Positions 36,361 through 43,933 of a stretch of 64,000 nucleotides of DNA are shown one piece after another. The notes beneath the pieces are model-generated. The model was not told the DNA's origin, searched no databases, and saw nothing but the letters and a program-made list of their open reading frames with translations. A program made the translations under genes and the position numbers. Origin of the DNA: Paenibacillus fonticola DSM 21315 (GTDB lineage: Bacteria; Bacillota; Bacilli; Paenibacillales; Paenibacillaceae); contig NZ_KB907272.1 of NCBI RefSeq assembly GCF_000381905.1, positions 29,742-93,741 on the forward strand. The letters run 5' to 3'. The stretch's first letter is position 1, and each line of letters begins with the position of its first letter.

Positions 36361-36449
36361 AAAAGAATGGCTTAAACGAAATGATTACAATTAAAAGACT
36401 TACGGATAGATTAATAAAACAGTGGTCACCAAAAACATATTTACTTAAA

Positions 36450-36472
36450 AGTCGCATAGCTGCGACTCTTTT
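36450..36472 (+). terminator. Stem-loop with T-run in the arsR-cadA gap
   Basis: AGTCGCA / TGCGACT with a 4-base loop is followed by CTTTTTG. No gene of supportable length precedes it on the plus strand, so it may end a small RNA or be a leftover. Confidence 0.5.
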
Positions 36473-36608
36473 TGTTTAAACGATATATGAACTTGTCCAA
36501 AATTAAGGACAAGAACAGGTATGCAACCGTCGTCAACAATTGCCAAAAATTCAAGCCGCACTAAAGAGGGGGGCATGAGTAACAGCCCAGCGAAAAGGGA
36601 CCCGGGAT

Positions 36609-36628
36609 CAGGTAAATGAATTTACCTG
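36609..36628. promoter_or_regulatory. Perfect 20-bp palindrome upstream of the cadA-like promoter
   Basis: CAGGTAAAT-GA-ATTTACCTG is perfectly symmetric and ends 18 bp before the -35. It differs from the ArsR operator and could bind a second regulator. Confidence 0.5.
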
Positions 36629-36646
36629 TAACTTCTCAAACTTTGG

Positions 36647-36700
36647 TTGACATCAGTAAGTTAAGAGGAATATACTACATATGAACAGATGCTCATATGT
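36647..36700 (+). promoter_or_regulatory. cadA-like promoter with ArsR-type operator
   Basis: TTGACA (36647-36652) and TATACT (36671-36676), spaced 18 bp, form a near-consensus promoter. The inverted repeat ACATATGAACA-ga-TGCTCATATGT at 36677-36700 covers the expected start point. Ten of eleven positions match between arms, and its sequence follows the ArsR/SmtB operator style (ATATGAACA). Confidence 0.8.
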
Positions 36701-36726
36701 AGCTTTCAATGATGAGGTGAGATAAT

Positions 36727-38967
36727 ATGGAAACTGGTATTTCTGCGGTTAAGCGAAAATTAGTGCTGGAAGGTTTGGATTGCGCAAACTGTGCTATGAA
36801 AATCGAGAACGGTGTCCAAAAGATTGACGGGGTTACGGCTTGTTCGGTGAATTTTGCAAATAAAACGTTGACCATGGAGATGGCGCCAGAGCGTTCGGAC
36901 GACATTCTCGAAAAGACGAAGAAAAAAATTCGTATACTTGAGCCAGGTATAAAAGTATTGGAATACGGAGCGGCGGGATTGCAGGCGAGAAGCCACAAGG
37001 GGGGATCCTCCAAACATCATCACGCCCATAACCAAGATCACAACCATAGCCATGATCACGGTGCCGAAACAGTGGACGATGATCACGGTCATTCTCATGA
37101 CCATGGGGCACAAAGTGTCAAAATTATGGTTGCCCGGCTGATCGCAGGGCTTGCCATCGGCGCAGCCGTGTTCGCGTTTTCCCTGAGCCGGGAACTTGAA
37201 CTAATCCTGTTTATTGTGTCCTACCTTATCGTTGGCGGAGATATTGTTTTCAAGGCGCTGAAGAACATCGTAAGAGGTCAGGTGTTCGACGAATACTTCC
37301 TTATGTCGATCGCGACTGTCGGCGCTTTTGTGATCGGGGAGTATCCCGAAGGCGTAGCGGTTATGCTTTTTTACCAAGTTGGCGAACTGTTCCAAAGCAT
37401 TGCCGTCAACCGGTCGCGGAAATCGATCGGCGCACTGATGGATATCAGACCGGACTTTGCCAATTTGAAAACGGGCGACGAGATCAAACGCGTGAGTCCG
37501 GAGGAGGTGCGGATCGGCGATTTGATTATTGTGCGGCCCGGTGAAAAGATACCTCTTGACGGTAAAGTCATCGAAGGGAATTCAGCAATGGATACCTCGG
37601 CGTTGACCGGGGAGTCCGTGCCCCGTGAAGTGTCTGCAGGCGATGATGTGCTGAGCGGATTCATCAACAAAAACGGGGTTCTGACGATCGAAGTCTCGAA
37701 GGTATTTGGAGAGTCAACCGTTGCTAAAATTTTGGACCTGGTGGAGAACGCAAGCAGTAAAAAAGCACCGACGGAAAACTTTATTACGAAGTTTGCACGT
37801 TACTATACGCCGTTTGTCGTCATTGTCGCTGTATTGCTGGCCGTTGTGCCTCCGCTGCTCTTCAGCGGCGCAACCTTCTCGGATTGGGTGTACCGGGCTT
37901 TGGTGTTCCTGGTCATTTCCTGCCCTTGCGCTCTAGTGGTTTCGATCCCGCTTGGCTTCTTTGGCGGCATTGGAGCTTCCTCCCGAAATGGCGTCCTAGT
38001 TAAGGGCAGCAACTACCTTGAAGCACTGAATGATGTCAAGTACGTCGTATTTGATAAAACGGGAACGCTGACCAAAGGTGCATTTAAAGTAAACGGCATT
38101 TATCCGCAAAATGGATGGACCGAACAAGAGCTGTTGCGCCAGGCCGCTTTTGCCGAAATGCACTCAACTCATCCAATTGCAGAGTCCATCAGGGAAGCTT
38201 ACGGACAGAAATTGAATGAAGACCTGCTTTCGGGATATAACGAAATATCGGGACATGGCATTCAGGTTGTGTTCGAGGGCAAGGAGGTGCTTGCCGGTAA
38301 CGCGAAGCTTATGAAGCGGGAAAATGTCGATTTCGCCGCGCCATCCGAGCTGGGCACTATTGTGCATGTTGCGATAAACAAACAATATGCCGGTTATTTG
38401 GTTATTGCCGATGAGGTCAAAGAGGACTCGGCACAGGCAATCCGCTCGCTGAAAAATCTCGGCGTGAAGAAGATTGTCATGCTGACGGGCGACATCAAGG
38501 CAGTGGGGGATGAAGTCGGCAAAAAGCTGGGTGTGGACGAGGTTCGATCCGAACTGCTGCCGCAGCATAAGGTTGAGGAGCTAGAGAAGATCGATCGTCA
38601 AAAATCGAGCAAAGAAAAGATCGTGTTTGTTGGCGACGGCATTAACGATACGCCGGTTTTGGCCCGAGCCGACGTCGGCGTGGCCATGGGCGGTCTCGGG
38701 TCCGACGCAGCCATAGAAGCCGCTGATATCGTCATCATGACTGACGAGCCTTCCAAGCTGGCTTCCGCGATTCATATTGCGAAGAGAACCCGGCGCATCG
38801 TATGGCAGAACATCCTTTTCGCGCTGCTCGTCAAAGCGGTCTTCCTGCTTCTGGGCGCGTTCGGAATCGCGACGATGTGGGAGGCGGTGTTCTCGGATGT
38901 GGGCGTCACTCTGCTCGCTGTATTGAACGCCATGCGCGTATTGAAGATAAAAACTAATTTGGTCTAA
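36727..38967 (+). CDS. P1B-type heavy-metal ATPase (Zn/Cd/Pb exporter, CadA/ZntA-like)
   Basis: This 746-residue pump has an N-terminal metal-binding domain with Cys19 and Cys22 ('GLDCANCAMKIE'), then a His/Asp-rich linker (about 97-130) with many HDH and HSH repeats. The core has the membrane motif Cys399-Pro-Cys401 ('VISCPCALVV'), phosphorylation site Asp443 in 'DKTGTLTKG', 'MHSTHPIAESI' and 'FVGDGINDTPVLARADVG'. CPC plus the His-rich linker favours zinc or cadmium export. It is regulated by the divergent CzrA-like sensor. A methyltransferase follows after 16 bp. Confidence 0.93.
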   Translation: METGISAVKRKLVLEGLDCANCAMKIENGVQKIDGVTACSVNFANKTLTMEMAPERSDDILEKTKKKIRILEPGIKVLEYGAAGLQARSHKGGSSKHHHAHNQDHNHSHDHGAETVDDDHGHSHDHGAQSVKIMVARLIAGLAIGAAVFAFSLSRELELILFIVSYLIVGGDIVFKALKNIVRGQVFDEYFLMSIATVGAFVIGEYPEGVAVMLFYQVGELFQSIAVNRSRKSIGALMDIRPDFANLKTGDEIKRVSPEEVRIGDLIIVRPGEKIPLDGKVIEGNSAMDTSALTGESVPREVSAGDDVLSGFINKNGVLTIEVSKVFGESTVAKILDLVENASSKKAPTENFITKFARYYTPFVVIVAVLLAVVPPLLFSGATFSDWVYRALVFLVISCPCALVVSIPLGFFGGIGASSRNGVLVKGSNYLEALNDVKYVVFDKTGTLTKGAFKVNGIYPQNGWTEQELLRQAAFAEMHSTHPIAESIREAYGQKLNEDLLSGYNEISGHGIQVVFEGKEVLAGNAKLMKRENVDFAAPSELGTIVHVAINKQYAGYLVIADEVKEDSAQAIRSLKNLGVKKIVMLTGDIKAVGDEVGKKLGVDEVRSELLPQHKVEELEKIDRQKSSKEKIVFVGDGINDTPVLARADVGVAMGGLGSDAAIEAADIVIMTDEPSKLASAIHIAKRTRRIVWQNILFALLVKAVFLLLGAFGIATMWEAVFSDVGVTLLAVLNAMRVLKIKTNLV

Positions 38968-38983
38968 GGGATTGATTTGAGGT

Positions 38984-39604
38984 ATGAACAATCGCTGGAA
39001 TAAGTTGATCTACTGGGCAGGGGCGCCGTTTTACGATGTTTTATTTAATGCGGGGCCATTCGCCCGGGCCAGAAAAAAGGTTTTTGCCGATTTGGAGCTT
39101 AAACCGGGGCAGCGCGTGCTGATGGTCGGAGTAGGGACGGGGGCCGATTTACGCTTTTTCTGCGGAAAAAAACTTGAAATCACGGCTGTCGACCTCTCGC
39201 CGGCTATGCTGGCCCAGGCGAAATCAAAATCAGGCGAAGACGAGCAAATCCGTTTTCTGGAGATGGATGCGCAGGATCTGCGATTCGCTGACAAATCCTT
39301 CGACCTGGTGATTGCGAGCTTGATTTTGTCCGTCGTTCCCGATGAACACAAATGTATGTCGGAGCTAGTTCGCGTGACGAAGGAGCGAGGCAGAATCGTC
39401 ATTTTCGATAAGTTCAAAGGCGGGGAGAGGAAAATGCCCCTGATGATGCGAATACTGAGGCCGCTCATAGCCGTTATGGGCACCGATATCGGCCGGGATT
39501 ACCGGGCGATCCTAAAACCACATCTTGAACGCCTGATTATTCGTGAGGACAGCTCTGCCATGTTCGGGGAAATGTACCGCAAAATCGTCCTTGAGCGTAA
39601 ATGA
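38984..39604 (+). CDS. Class I SAM-dependent methyltransferase
   Basis: This 206-residue protein has motif I 'VLMVGVGTGADLRFF', acidic end of strand 2 'ITAVDLSPAMLAQAK', 'FLEMDAQDLRFADKSFDLVI' and 'RVTKERGRIVIFDKFK', as in UbiE/phospholipid N-methyltransferase-like enzymes. It lacks the conserved cysteines of arsenite methyltransferases, so a metal-methylating role is not supported. It is probably co-transcribed with the metal ATPase. The substrate is unknown. Confidence 0.83.
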   Translation: MNNRWNKLIYWAGAPFYDVLFNAGPFARARKKVFADLELKPGQRVLMVGVGTGADLRFFCGKKLEITAVDLSPAMLAQAKSKSGEDEQIRFLEMDAQDLRFADKSFDLVIASLILSVVPDEHKCMSELVRVTKERGRIVIFDKFKGGERKMPLMMRILRPLIAVMGTDIGRDYRAILKPHLERLIIREDSSAMFGEMYRKIVLERK

Positions 39605-39733
39605 AGTTACTTAACAGCATGATCAACATTATCCAGGTAAAAGGCCTTCATGGAAATTTTTTGACGGGATCGTTTAAAATTTTGAGAAGAGACCCAATCT
39701 TGTCCATTCAAATCACAATCAAACTCATAGGGG

Positions 39734-39761
39734 TTGAAAAAAACAAGAAACTGTGTATAAT
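39734..39761 (+). promoter_or_regulatory. Promoter of the guanidine-riboswitch operon
   Basis: TTGAAA (39734-39739) and TATAAT (39756-39761) are separated by 16 bp, with a TG just before the -10. Transcription would begin about 20 bp before the aptamer. Confidence 0.7.
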
Positions 39762-39785
39762 TTGAGAGAAATTAAATAAATCAAA

Positions 39786-39917
39786 AGTTATCTAGGGTTC
39801 CGCGATTTTGTGTCGGCTGGTCCGAGAGATAACTCACAACTTATTCGTTGTGCCACGGAGGGATAAAAGCCTGGGAGATAAACTGTTGTAAAACAGTTTG
39901 TTCTCCCAGGCTTTTTT
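39786..39917 (+). ncRNA. Guanidine-I (ykkC) riboswitch with intrinsic terminator
   Basis: The aptamer carries the conserved blocks of the ykkC/guanidine-I class: TCTAGGGTTCCGC (39791-39803), CTGGTCCGAGAG (39817-39828), then CACGGAGGGATAAAAGCC (39854-39871). The expression platform is a terminator formed by AAGCCTGGGAGA (39868-39879) and TCTCCCAGGCTT (39902-39913), followed by T residues. The 3' end of the aptamer overlaps the terminator stem, so guanidine binding should prevent termination. It precedes a pair of SMR genes, the best-known target of this class. Confidence 0.93.
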
Positions 39918-39978
39918 ATATTTTTGCTGCATTTGATAAATGCTATTGTAGCGTAATTTTAAGGAGGAGGGGTATAGC

Positions 39979-40314
39979 ATGAACAAAACATGGTTGTCTG
40001 TCATTATCGCTGCGGTATTTGAGGTGGGATGGGTCATTGGATTGAAACATGCCAGCGGAATTTTAGAATGGGGGGCAACAGTCATTGCCATTATCGTAAG
40101 CTTCACCTTGATGATCAGGGCTTCTCGATTCCTGCCTGTTGGCACCGTTTATGCTGTTTTCGTTGGTTTAGGTACAGCAGGTACTGTTTTTGCGGAAATA
40201 ATTTTATTTAGTGCTCCTGTTCAAATGGAAAAGGTGGTGCTCATTGCAGTGCTGCTATTAGGTGTTATTGGGCTAAAAATGTTAAGCAAAGAAAAGAAAA
40301 AGGAGGTAGCTTAA
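39979..40314 (+). CDS. ykkC: SMR-family guanidinium exporter subunit (YkkC/Gdx-like)
   Basis: This 111-residue protein has four transmembrane helices and the SMR catalytic Glu15 in 'AAVFEVGWVIGLKHA'. 'RFLPVGTVYAVFVGLGTAG' is typical of the guanidinium-exporter branch. It is encoded directly after the guanidine-I riboswitch and 3 bp before a second SMR gene, matching the paired heterodimeric ykkCD arrangement. Strong ribosome site AAGGAGGAGG. Confidence 0.9.
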   Translation: MNKTWLSVIIAAVFEVGWVIGLKHASGILEWGATVIAIIVSFTLMIRASRFLPVGTVYAVFVGLGTAGTVFAEIILFSAPVQMEKVVLIAVLLLGVIGLKMLSKEKKKEVA

Positions 40315-40317
40315 CAG

Positions 40318-40632
40318 ATGGATTGGTTTTTTCTTGTTTTAGCAGGGATATTTGAAATGTTTGGCGTCCTGATGATTAATAAGTTGAACAAAGATCGAAA
40401 TGCGATATCATTGCTCTTATTGATAGCAGGCTTTGGATTAAGCTTTTTGTTCTTGTCTCTGGCAATGAGAACCTTGCCGATGGGAACGGCATATGCTGTC
40501 TGGACAGGAATCGGGGCATCTGGAGGAGCGATTCTCGGAATGATTTTTTATGGTGAACCAAGGAATTTCCTGCGTATTTTATTTATAGCCATGGTGCTTG
40601 GATCTGCTGTTGGTTTGAAGCTAGTGAGCTAA
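40318..40632 (+). CDS. ykkD: SMR-family guanidinium exporter partner subunit (YkkD-like)
   Basis: This 104-residue protein has four transmembrane helices with Glu13 in 'LAGIFEMFGVLMINKLN' and 'MRTLPMGTAYAVWTGIGA'. It follows the first SMR gene by 3 bp, with AAGGAGG inside the end of that gene as its ribosome site. Paired SMR proteins of this type form an antiparallel heterodimer that exports guanidinium. Confidence 0.9.
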   Translation: MDWFFLVLAGIFEMFGVLMINKLNKDRNAISLLLLIAGFGLSFLFLSLAMRTLPMGTAYAVWTGIGASGGAILGMIFYGEPRNFLRILFIAMVLGSAVGLKLVS

Positions 40633-40699
40633 TAGGAAAATGTAGAAGCGGCAATTTTTTGGATTCTTCATTTTTATAAAAGTTGCAAAGGCCATTTTT

Positions 40700-40717
40700 T
40701 TGTTGCAAATGCAATAA
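40700..40717. promoter_or_regulatory. MarR operator copy 1
   Basis: TTGTTGCA-aa-TGCAATAA is a near-palindrome (7 of 8). It overlaps the -35 (TTGCAA, 40703-40708) of a promoter with -10 TAAAAT (40726-40731) at 17-bp spacing. Confidence 0.75.
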
Positions 40718-40742
40718 AATTGGGTTAAAATTCATTAAAATA

Positions 40743-40760
40743 TTGTTGCATTTGCAACAA
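40743..40760. promoter_or_regulatory. MarR operator copy 2
   Basis: TTGTTGCA-tt-TGCAACAA is a perfect palindrome downstream of the same promoter, 43 bp from copy 1. Twin operators around a promoter suggest autorepression by the MarR protein encoded next. Confidence 0.8.
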
Positions 40761-40783
40761 ATAAAACGTGCTAAGGAGTAGAT

Positions 40784-41236
40784 ATGAAAGGAATTCTCCG
40801 TGAAATTGGAATGATCGCGAGGGCATTGGATTCGATAAGCAATATTGAATTTATAGAATATGACCTTACAAGAGGGCAGTATTTGTACCTTGTGCGAATA
40901 TGTGAGAACCCGGGTATCTTTCAAGAAAAGGTGGCCGAGTTAATAAAAGTAGATCGAACAACCGCATCACGCGCCATAAAAAAGCTTGAAAAGAATGGCT
41001 TTATTGAAAAGAAAAATGATGAACAAAATAAAAAAATTAAAAAACTCTTTCCAACAGAGAAAGGGAAACAGGTTTATCCTTTTATAAAGCGGGAAAATGA
41101 TTACTCCAACACCGTTGCATTAAAGGGATTCTCCCAAAGTGAAGTGGAAACCATGTTCAACCTGCTGGAAAGAGTCAGAAAAAATGTAGAGCAAGACTGG
41201 GAATATGTAAAAAAGGGTAACAAACGAATTTACTAA
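40784..41236 (+). CDS. MarR family transcriptional regulator
   Basis: This 150-residue protein has a MarR winged helix ('KVAELIKVDRTTASRAIKKL', wing 'KKNDEQNKKIKKLFPTEKG') with helical ends. It is preceded by two TTGTTGCA palindromes and followed by paiA with a gap of about 24 bp. The proteins are likely co-transcribed, so polyamine or a related compound may be the ligand; that is inference. Confidence 0.9.
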   Translation: MKGILREIGMIARALDSISNIEFIEYDLTRGQYLYLVRICENPGIFQEKVAELIKVDRTTASRAIKKLEKNGFIEKKNDEQNKKIKKLFPTEKGKQVYPFIKRENDYSNTVALKGFSQSEVETMFNLLERVRKNVEQDWEYVKKGNKRIY

Positions 41237-41260
41237 TGTATGATTTGGAGGACCAATACA

Positions 41261-41794
41261 TTGACTATAACAACAAAAAGATGCACGGTTGAAGATCTAG
41301 GCTTGCTTCAAGAAATTAGTATTGAAACCTTTAATTCGACATTTAATAATCAAAATTCTCCTGAAAATATGAAAGCCTACTTGAAAAAAGCATTTAACTT
41401 ACAACAATTGCAGACCGAACTTTCCAACATCTCTTCGGAATTCTATTTCATTTATTCAAACGAAGAAATTGCCGGCTATTTAAAGGTAAATACGAATAAT
41501 GCTCAATCCGAAATGATGGGCAATGATTCTCTTGAAATCGAAAGAATTTATATAAAAAACAATTTTCAAAAAAGCGGGCTCGGTAAATACCTGCTCAACA
41601 AAGCTATGGAAATTGCCATAGAACATAGCAAAAAGAAAATCTGGTTAGGCGTATGGGAAAAAAATGAAAATGCTATTGCCTTTTATGAGAAAATGGGTTT
41701 TGTTAAAACGGGATTGCATTCTTTTTATATGGGTGATGAAAAACAAACAGACTTTATAATGGCCAAAACACTGCCGGCTGTAACCAAACGTTGA
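41261..41794 (+). CDS. paiA: Spermidine/spermine N-acetyltransferase, PaiA-like
   Basis: This protein of about 177 residues is a GNAT enzyme with a sequence very like Bacillus PaiA as I recall it: 'LQEISIETFNSTFNNQNSPE', 'SLEIERIYIKNNFQKSGLGK', 'KKIWLGVWEKNENAIAFYEK', 'SFYMGDEKQTD'. PaiA acetylates polyamines and lowers their toxicity. TTG 41261 lies eight bases after TTGGAGGA; an in-frame ATG at 41240 lacks a site. It follows a MarR gene rather than the paiB partner seen in Bacillus. Confidence 0.88.
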   Translation: MTITTKRCTVEDLGLLQEISIETFNSTFNNQNSPENMKAYLKKAFNLQQLQTELSNISSEFYFIYSNEEIAGYLKVNTNNAQSEMMGNDSLEIERIYIKNNFQKSGLGKYLLNKAMEIAIEHSKKKIWLGVWEKNENAIAFYEKMGFVKTGLHSFYMGDEKQTDFIMAKTLPAVTKR

Positions 41795-41975
41795 GTCAGA
41801 TTCACATCTCTTTTTCCTGTAACTTTTATGTTAAAACCATCCTTTATTTCAAATTCAGTACATCGATTAACCTATTGACCTTGTTGCCAATAATTACATA
41901 CCGTATAATCTCATTATGTGACAATGCGTGCACAGTAAGAAAAAGAACAAATTCAAAAAGATGAGGAAATCACCA

Positions 41976-43202
41976 ATGAGAAAATTGCTTGTATGCACGT
42001 TAGCTATCATGCTAAGTTTAGCTGCGTTTCCCCCCGCAATCTGCGCTTCTGAAGTTCGAGTATCCGTGGATGGGCGTGACGTACTGTTCCCGGATGAGAA
42101 CCCATATGTCGATCAGAAATCCAACCTTACGATGGTTCCGCTTGCTTTTGTATCCGACAAGCTCGGAGCTGCTACGAAATGGGACGAAAAACTAAAACAA
42201 ATCACAATTTCGCTTAACCGTGACACTGTTATTTTGGTGGTTGGCGATCATCATGCACTGGTGAACGGAAAAAGAGTAGACTTTAAAGGGGCGGCAGTGC
42301 TCAAAAACGGCCGTACAATGGTTCCGCTGCGTTTTATAAGTGAAGCCCTGCATGCAAATGTGGAGTGGCAGCCCACGCACAAGCGGGTGAGCATTATGAG
42401 CTCCGTAGGCAATGTTCCAAAAGGAACATGGATATGGGACACTCACATCATCAAACAGGACCAAGAGAAAATTATAAGCTTCGTGAAAATGAAGGGTGTG
42501 ACATCCATTTACCTTCAGGTGAATAGAGATATCGATCCAACAATATATGAGGACTTTATTACAAAAGCCAAAAGCGAAGGAATTCTAGTGGAAGCACTTG
42601 AAGGGCGTCCCGAATGGGTCTATAAGTCTAAACAGGAGGAGATTCTAAAATTCATCGACTGGGTTAAAGCCTATAATTCCTCTGTTGGCCCGGAGGCAAG
42701 CTTTACGGGTCTGCATCTCGATATTGAACCTTATACGCTTAGCGAATGGTCAAAGGGGAATAAAACGATTCTTGAGAGCTGGATGGACAATTTAAGACTG
42801 ATCGAAAAAGAAACCAAAGACAGCGGCTTGAAAATTGCGATGGATGTTCCGTATTGGCTAAATACGGTTCATGTACCCGGGAAGGATTACAGTATGAGCG
42901 CATGGATGCTGGAGAAGTTTGATTGCCTGGTCATCATGAATTATCGGAATCATGCGTTAGGCGATAATGGAATTGTGGAAAATGCACAGACCTTGCTGAG
43001 AGAAGCGTCCACGCTCAATAAGAAAATTGTTGTTGCAGTTGAAACGGTTAAAAGCAAAGAGGGTCCGCGGGTCTCATTTTATTCCATGAGCAATGAAGTG
43101 ATGGAAAAGGAGCTTCAATCCGCCCATAATCAATTAGCGCGCTACGCAAGCTATGCCGGTTTTGCTATTCACGATTTCAAAGGCTGGCAGGAGATAAAAT
43201 AA
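41976..43202 (+). CDS. Secreted protein with stalk (copper amine oxidase N-terminal-like) domain and TIM-barrel-like domain
   Basis: This protein of about 408 residues has a signal peptide (MRKLLVCTLAIMLSLAAFP). Two stalk motifs follow ('SNLTMVPLAFVSDKLGAATK' and 'NGRTMVPLRFISEALHANVE'). The C-terminal half (about 155-408) reads like a glycoside-hydrolase-type TIM barrel: 'GTWIWDTHII', 'YLQVNRDIDP', 'FTGLHLDIEPYTLSEW', 'MDVPYWLN' and 'CLVIMNYRNHA'. The Asp/Glu in 'LHLDIEP' are possible catalytic residues. GAGGA precedes ATG 41976. A candidate promoter is TTGTTG-17-TATAAT (41881-41909). The substrate is unknown. Confidence 0.75.
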   Translation: MRKLLVCTLAIMLSLAAFPPAICASEVRVSVDGRDVLFPDENPYVDQKSNLTMVPLAFVSDKLGAATKWDEKLKQITISLNRDTVILVVGDHHALVNGKRVDFKGAAVLKNGRTMVPLRFISEALHANVEWQPTHKRVSIMSSVGNVPKGTWIWDTHIIKQDQEKIISFVKMKGVTSIYLQVNRDIDPTIYEDFITKAKSEGILVEALEGRPEWVYKSKQEEILKFIDWVKAYNSSVGPEASFTGLHLDIEPYTLSEWSKGNKTILESWMDNLRLIEKETKDSGLKIAMDVPYWLNTVHVPGKDYSMSAWMLEKFDCLVIMNYRNHALGDNGIVENAQTLLREASTLNKKIVVAVETVKSKEGPRVSFYSMSNEVMEKELQSAHNQLARYASYAGFAIHDFKGWQEIK

Positions 43203-43243
43203 GAAGCTGCCAAACTGCCAATACTTTGAAATTTTGAAGTATG

Positions 43244-43279
43244 CAAGTTCTTGTCCAGAGCTGAGGACAAGAACTTGCA
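43244..43279. repeat. Perfect 14-bp inverted repeat (GGACAAG hairpin)
   Basis: GCAAGTTCTTGTCC pairs perfectly with GGACAAGAACTTGC across an 8-base loop, without a T-run. A related, shorter hairpin with the same CTTGTCC/GGACAAG core lies near 36491-36512, so it may be a dispersed repeat. Confidence 0.6.
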
Positions 43280-43365
43280 ACGTTAGCCGAAATGAACCTA
43301 TATTCATAACCGATAGATGAAGGGAGTGCCAATCCTGTCCAATGCAAGACCATTTTTGTAATGAG

Positions 43366-43830
43366 TTACTGTTTGTTAGAAATCACTTTATCAAGGAACT
43401 TATCTGCGTCACTATTAAATTTCCAAACTACACCAAACTTATCGGCCAACATTCCGAAGCAGGAAGACCAAGGCATTTCTGATAACGGCATGACAACATA
43501 ACCACCTACAGACAAATTGGAAAAGTAATTTTCCAGTGTCTGTTTATCATCAATAACGATACTAATCAGTATATTGTTCCCTTTTACCAACTCCCCCGTT
43601 ACACTCTTCATCGAAGGTAGAATATCCGACATCATGATTTTCCCGCCTGCGAATTCTATTGAAGACTCCATGATCATATTTAATTCATTTTCTGGCAATG
43701 GATAGTTTGGATCTTGCGGAAAATCGCTGAATTTTACCTTTTTTACCTCGTATGCATTTAAAGCCTCTGAATAAAATTCTATCGCTTGTTCTGCGATTCC
43801 ATCAAAATTTAAATATGCAATAGCTGACAT
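43366..43830 (-). CDS. VOC/PhnB-like protein (glyoxalase superfamily)
   Basis: This 154-residue protein starts 'MSAIAYLNFDGIAEQAIEFY', the typical PhnB-like VOC N-terminus. Other family blocks are 'MIMESSIEFAGGKIMMSDI', 'ISIVIDDKQTLENYF' and 'PWSSCFGMLADKFGVVW'. The start at 43830 follows AGGAGGT; the upstream frame to 44076 overlaps the divergent gene and is not coding. It has no known enzymatic role. It is divergent from a WYL regulator and probably controlled by it. Confidence 0.88.
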   Translation of the reverse strand: MSAIAYLNFDGIAEQAIEFYSEALNAYEVKKVKFSDFPQDPNYPLPENELNMIMESSIEFAGGKIMMSDILPSMKSVTGELVKGNNILISIVIDDKQTLENYFSNLSVGGYVVMPLSEMPWSSCFGMLADKFGVVWKFNSDADKFLDKVISNKQ

Positions 43831-43877
43831 AAAGTCATACCTCCTTCTTATGATAAATGAAGTATAATTTATTAGTG

Positions 43878-43895
43878 GTGACATATGTATGTCAC
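43878..43895. promoter_or_regulatory. Palindromic operator between the VOC and WYL regulator genes
   Basis: GTGACATA-tg-TATGTCAC is a perfect 18-bp palindrome in the divergent promoter region. It is placed over the likely -35 of the VOC gene, whose -10 reads TATACT on the minus strand. Confidence 0.78.
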
Positions 43896-43933
43896 TTTTT
43901 ATTAATAAAGTGCAAAAAAAAGGAGGGGAAAAC

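Larger units (their letters stand above)
36319..36726. other. Intergenic region between the metal sensor and the P1B ATPase
   Basis: This 408-bp gap has no coding frame I can support. From left to right it holds the sensor promoter and inverted repeat, a terminator-like hairpin, a GGACAAG hairpin (CTTGTCC/GGACAAG near 36491-36512), a perfect 20-bp palindrome at 36609-36628, and the ATPase promoter with its operator. Confidence 0.6.

Noticed and set aside
38984..39604. Arsenite methyltransferase (ArsM) in the metal operon
   Set aside because: The conserved cysteines of ArsM are absent; the sequence fits a general class I methyltransferase.
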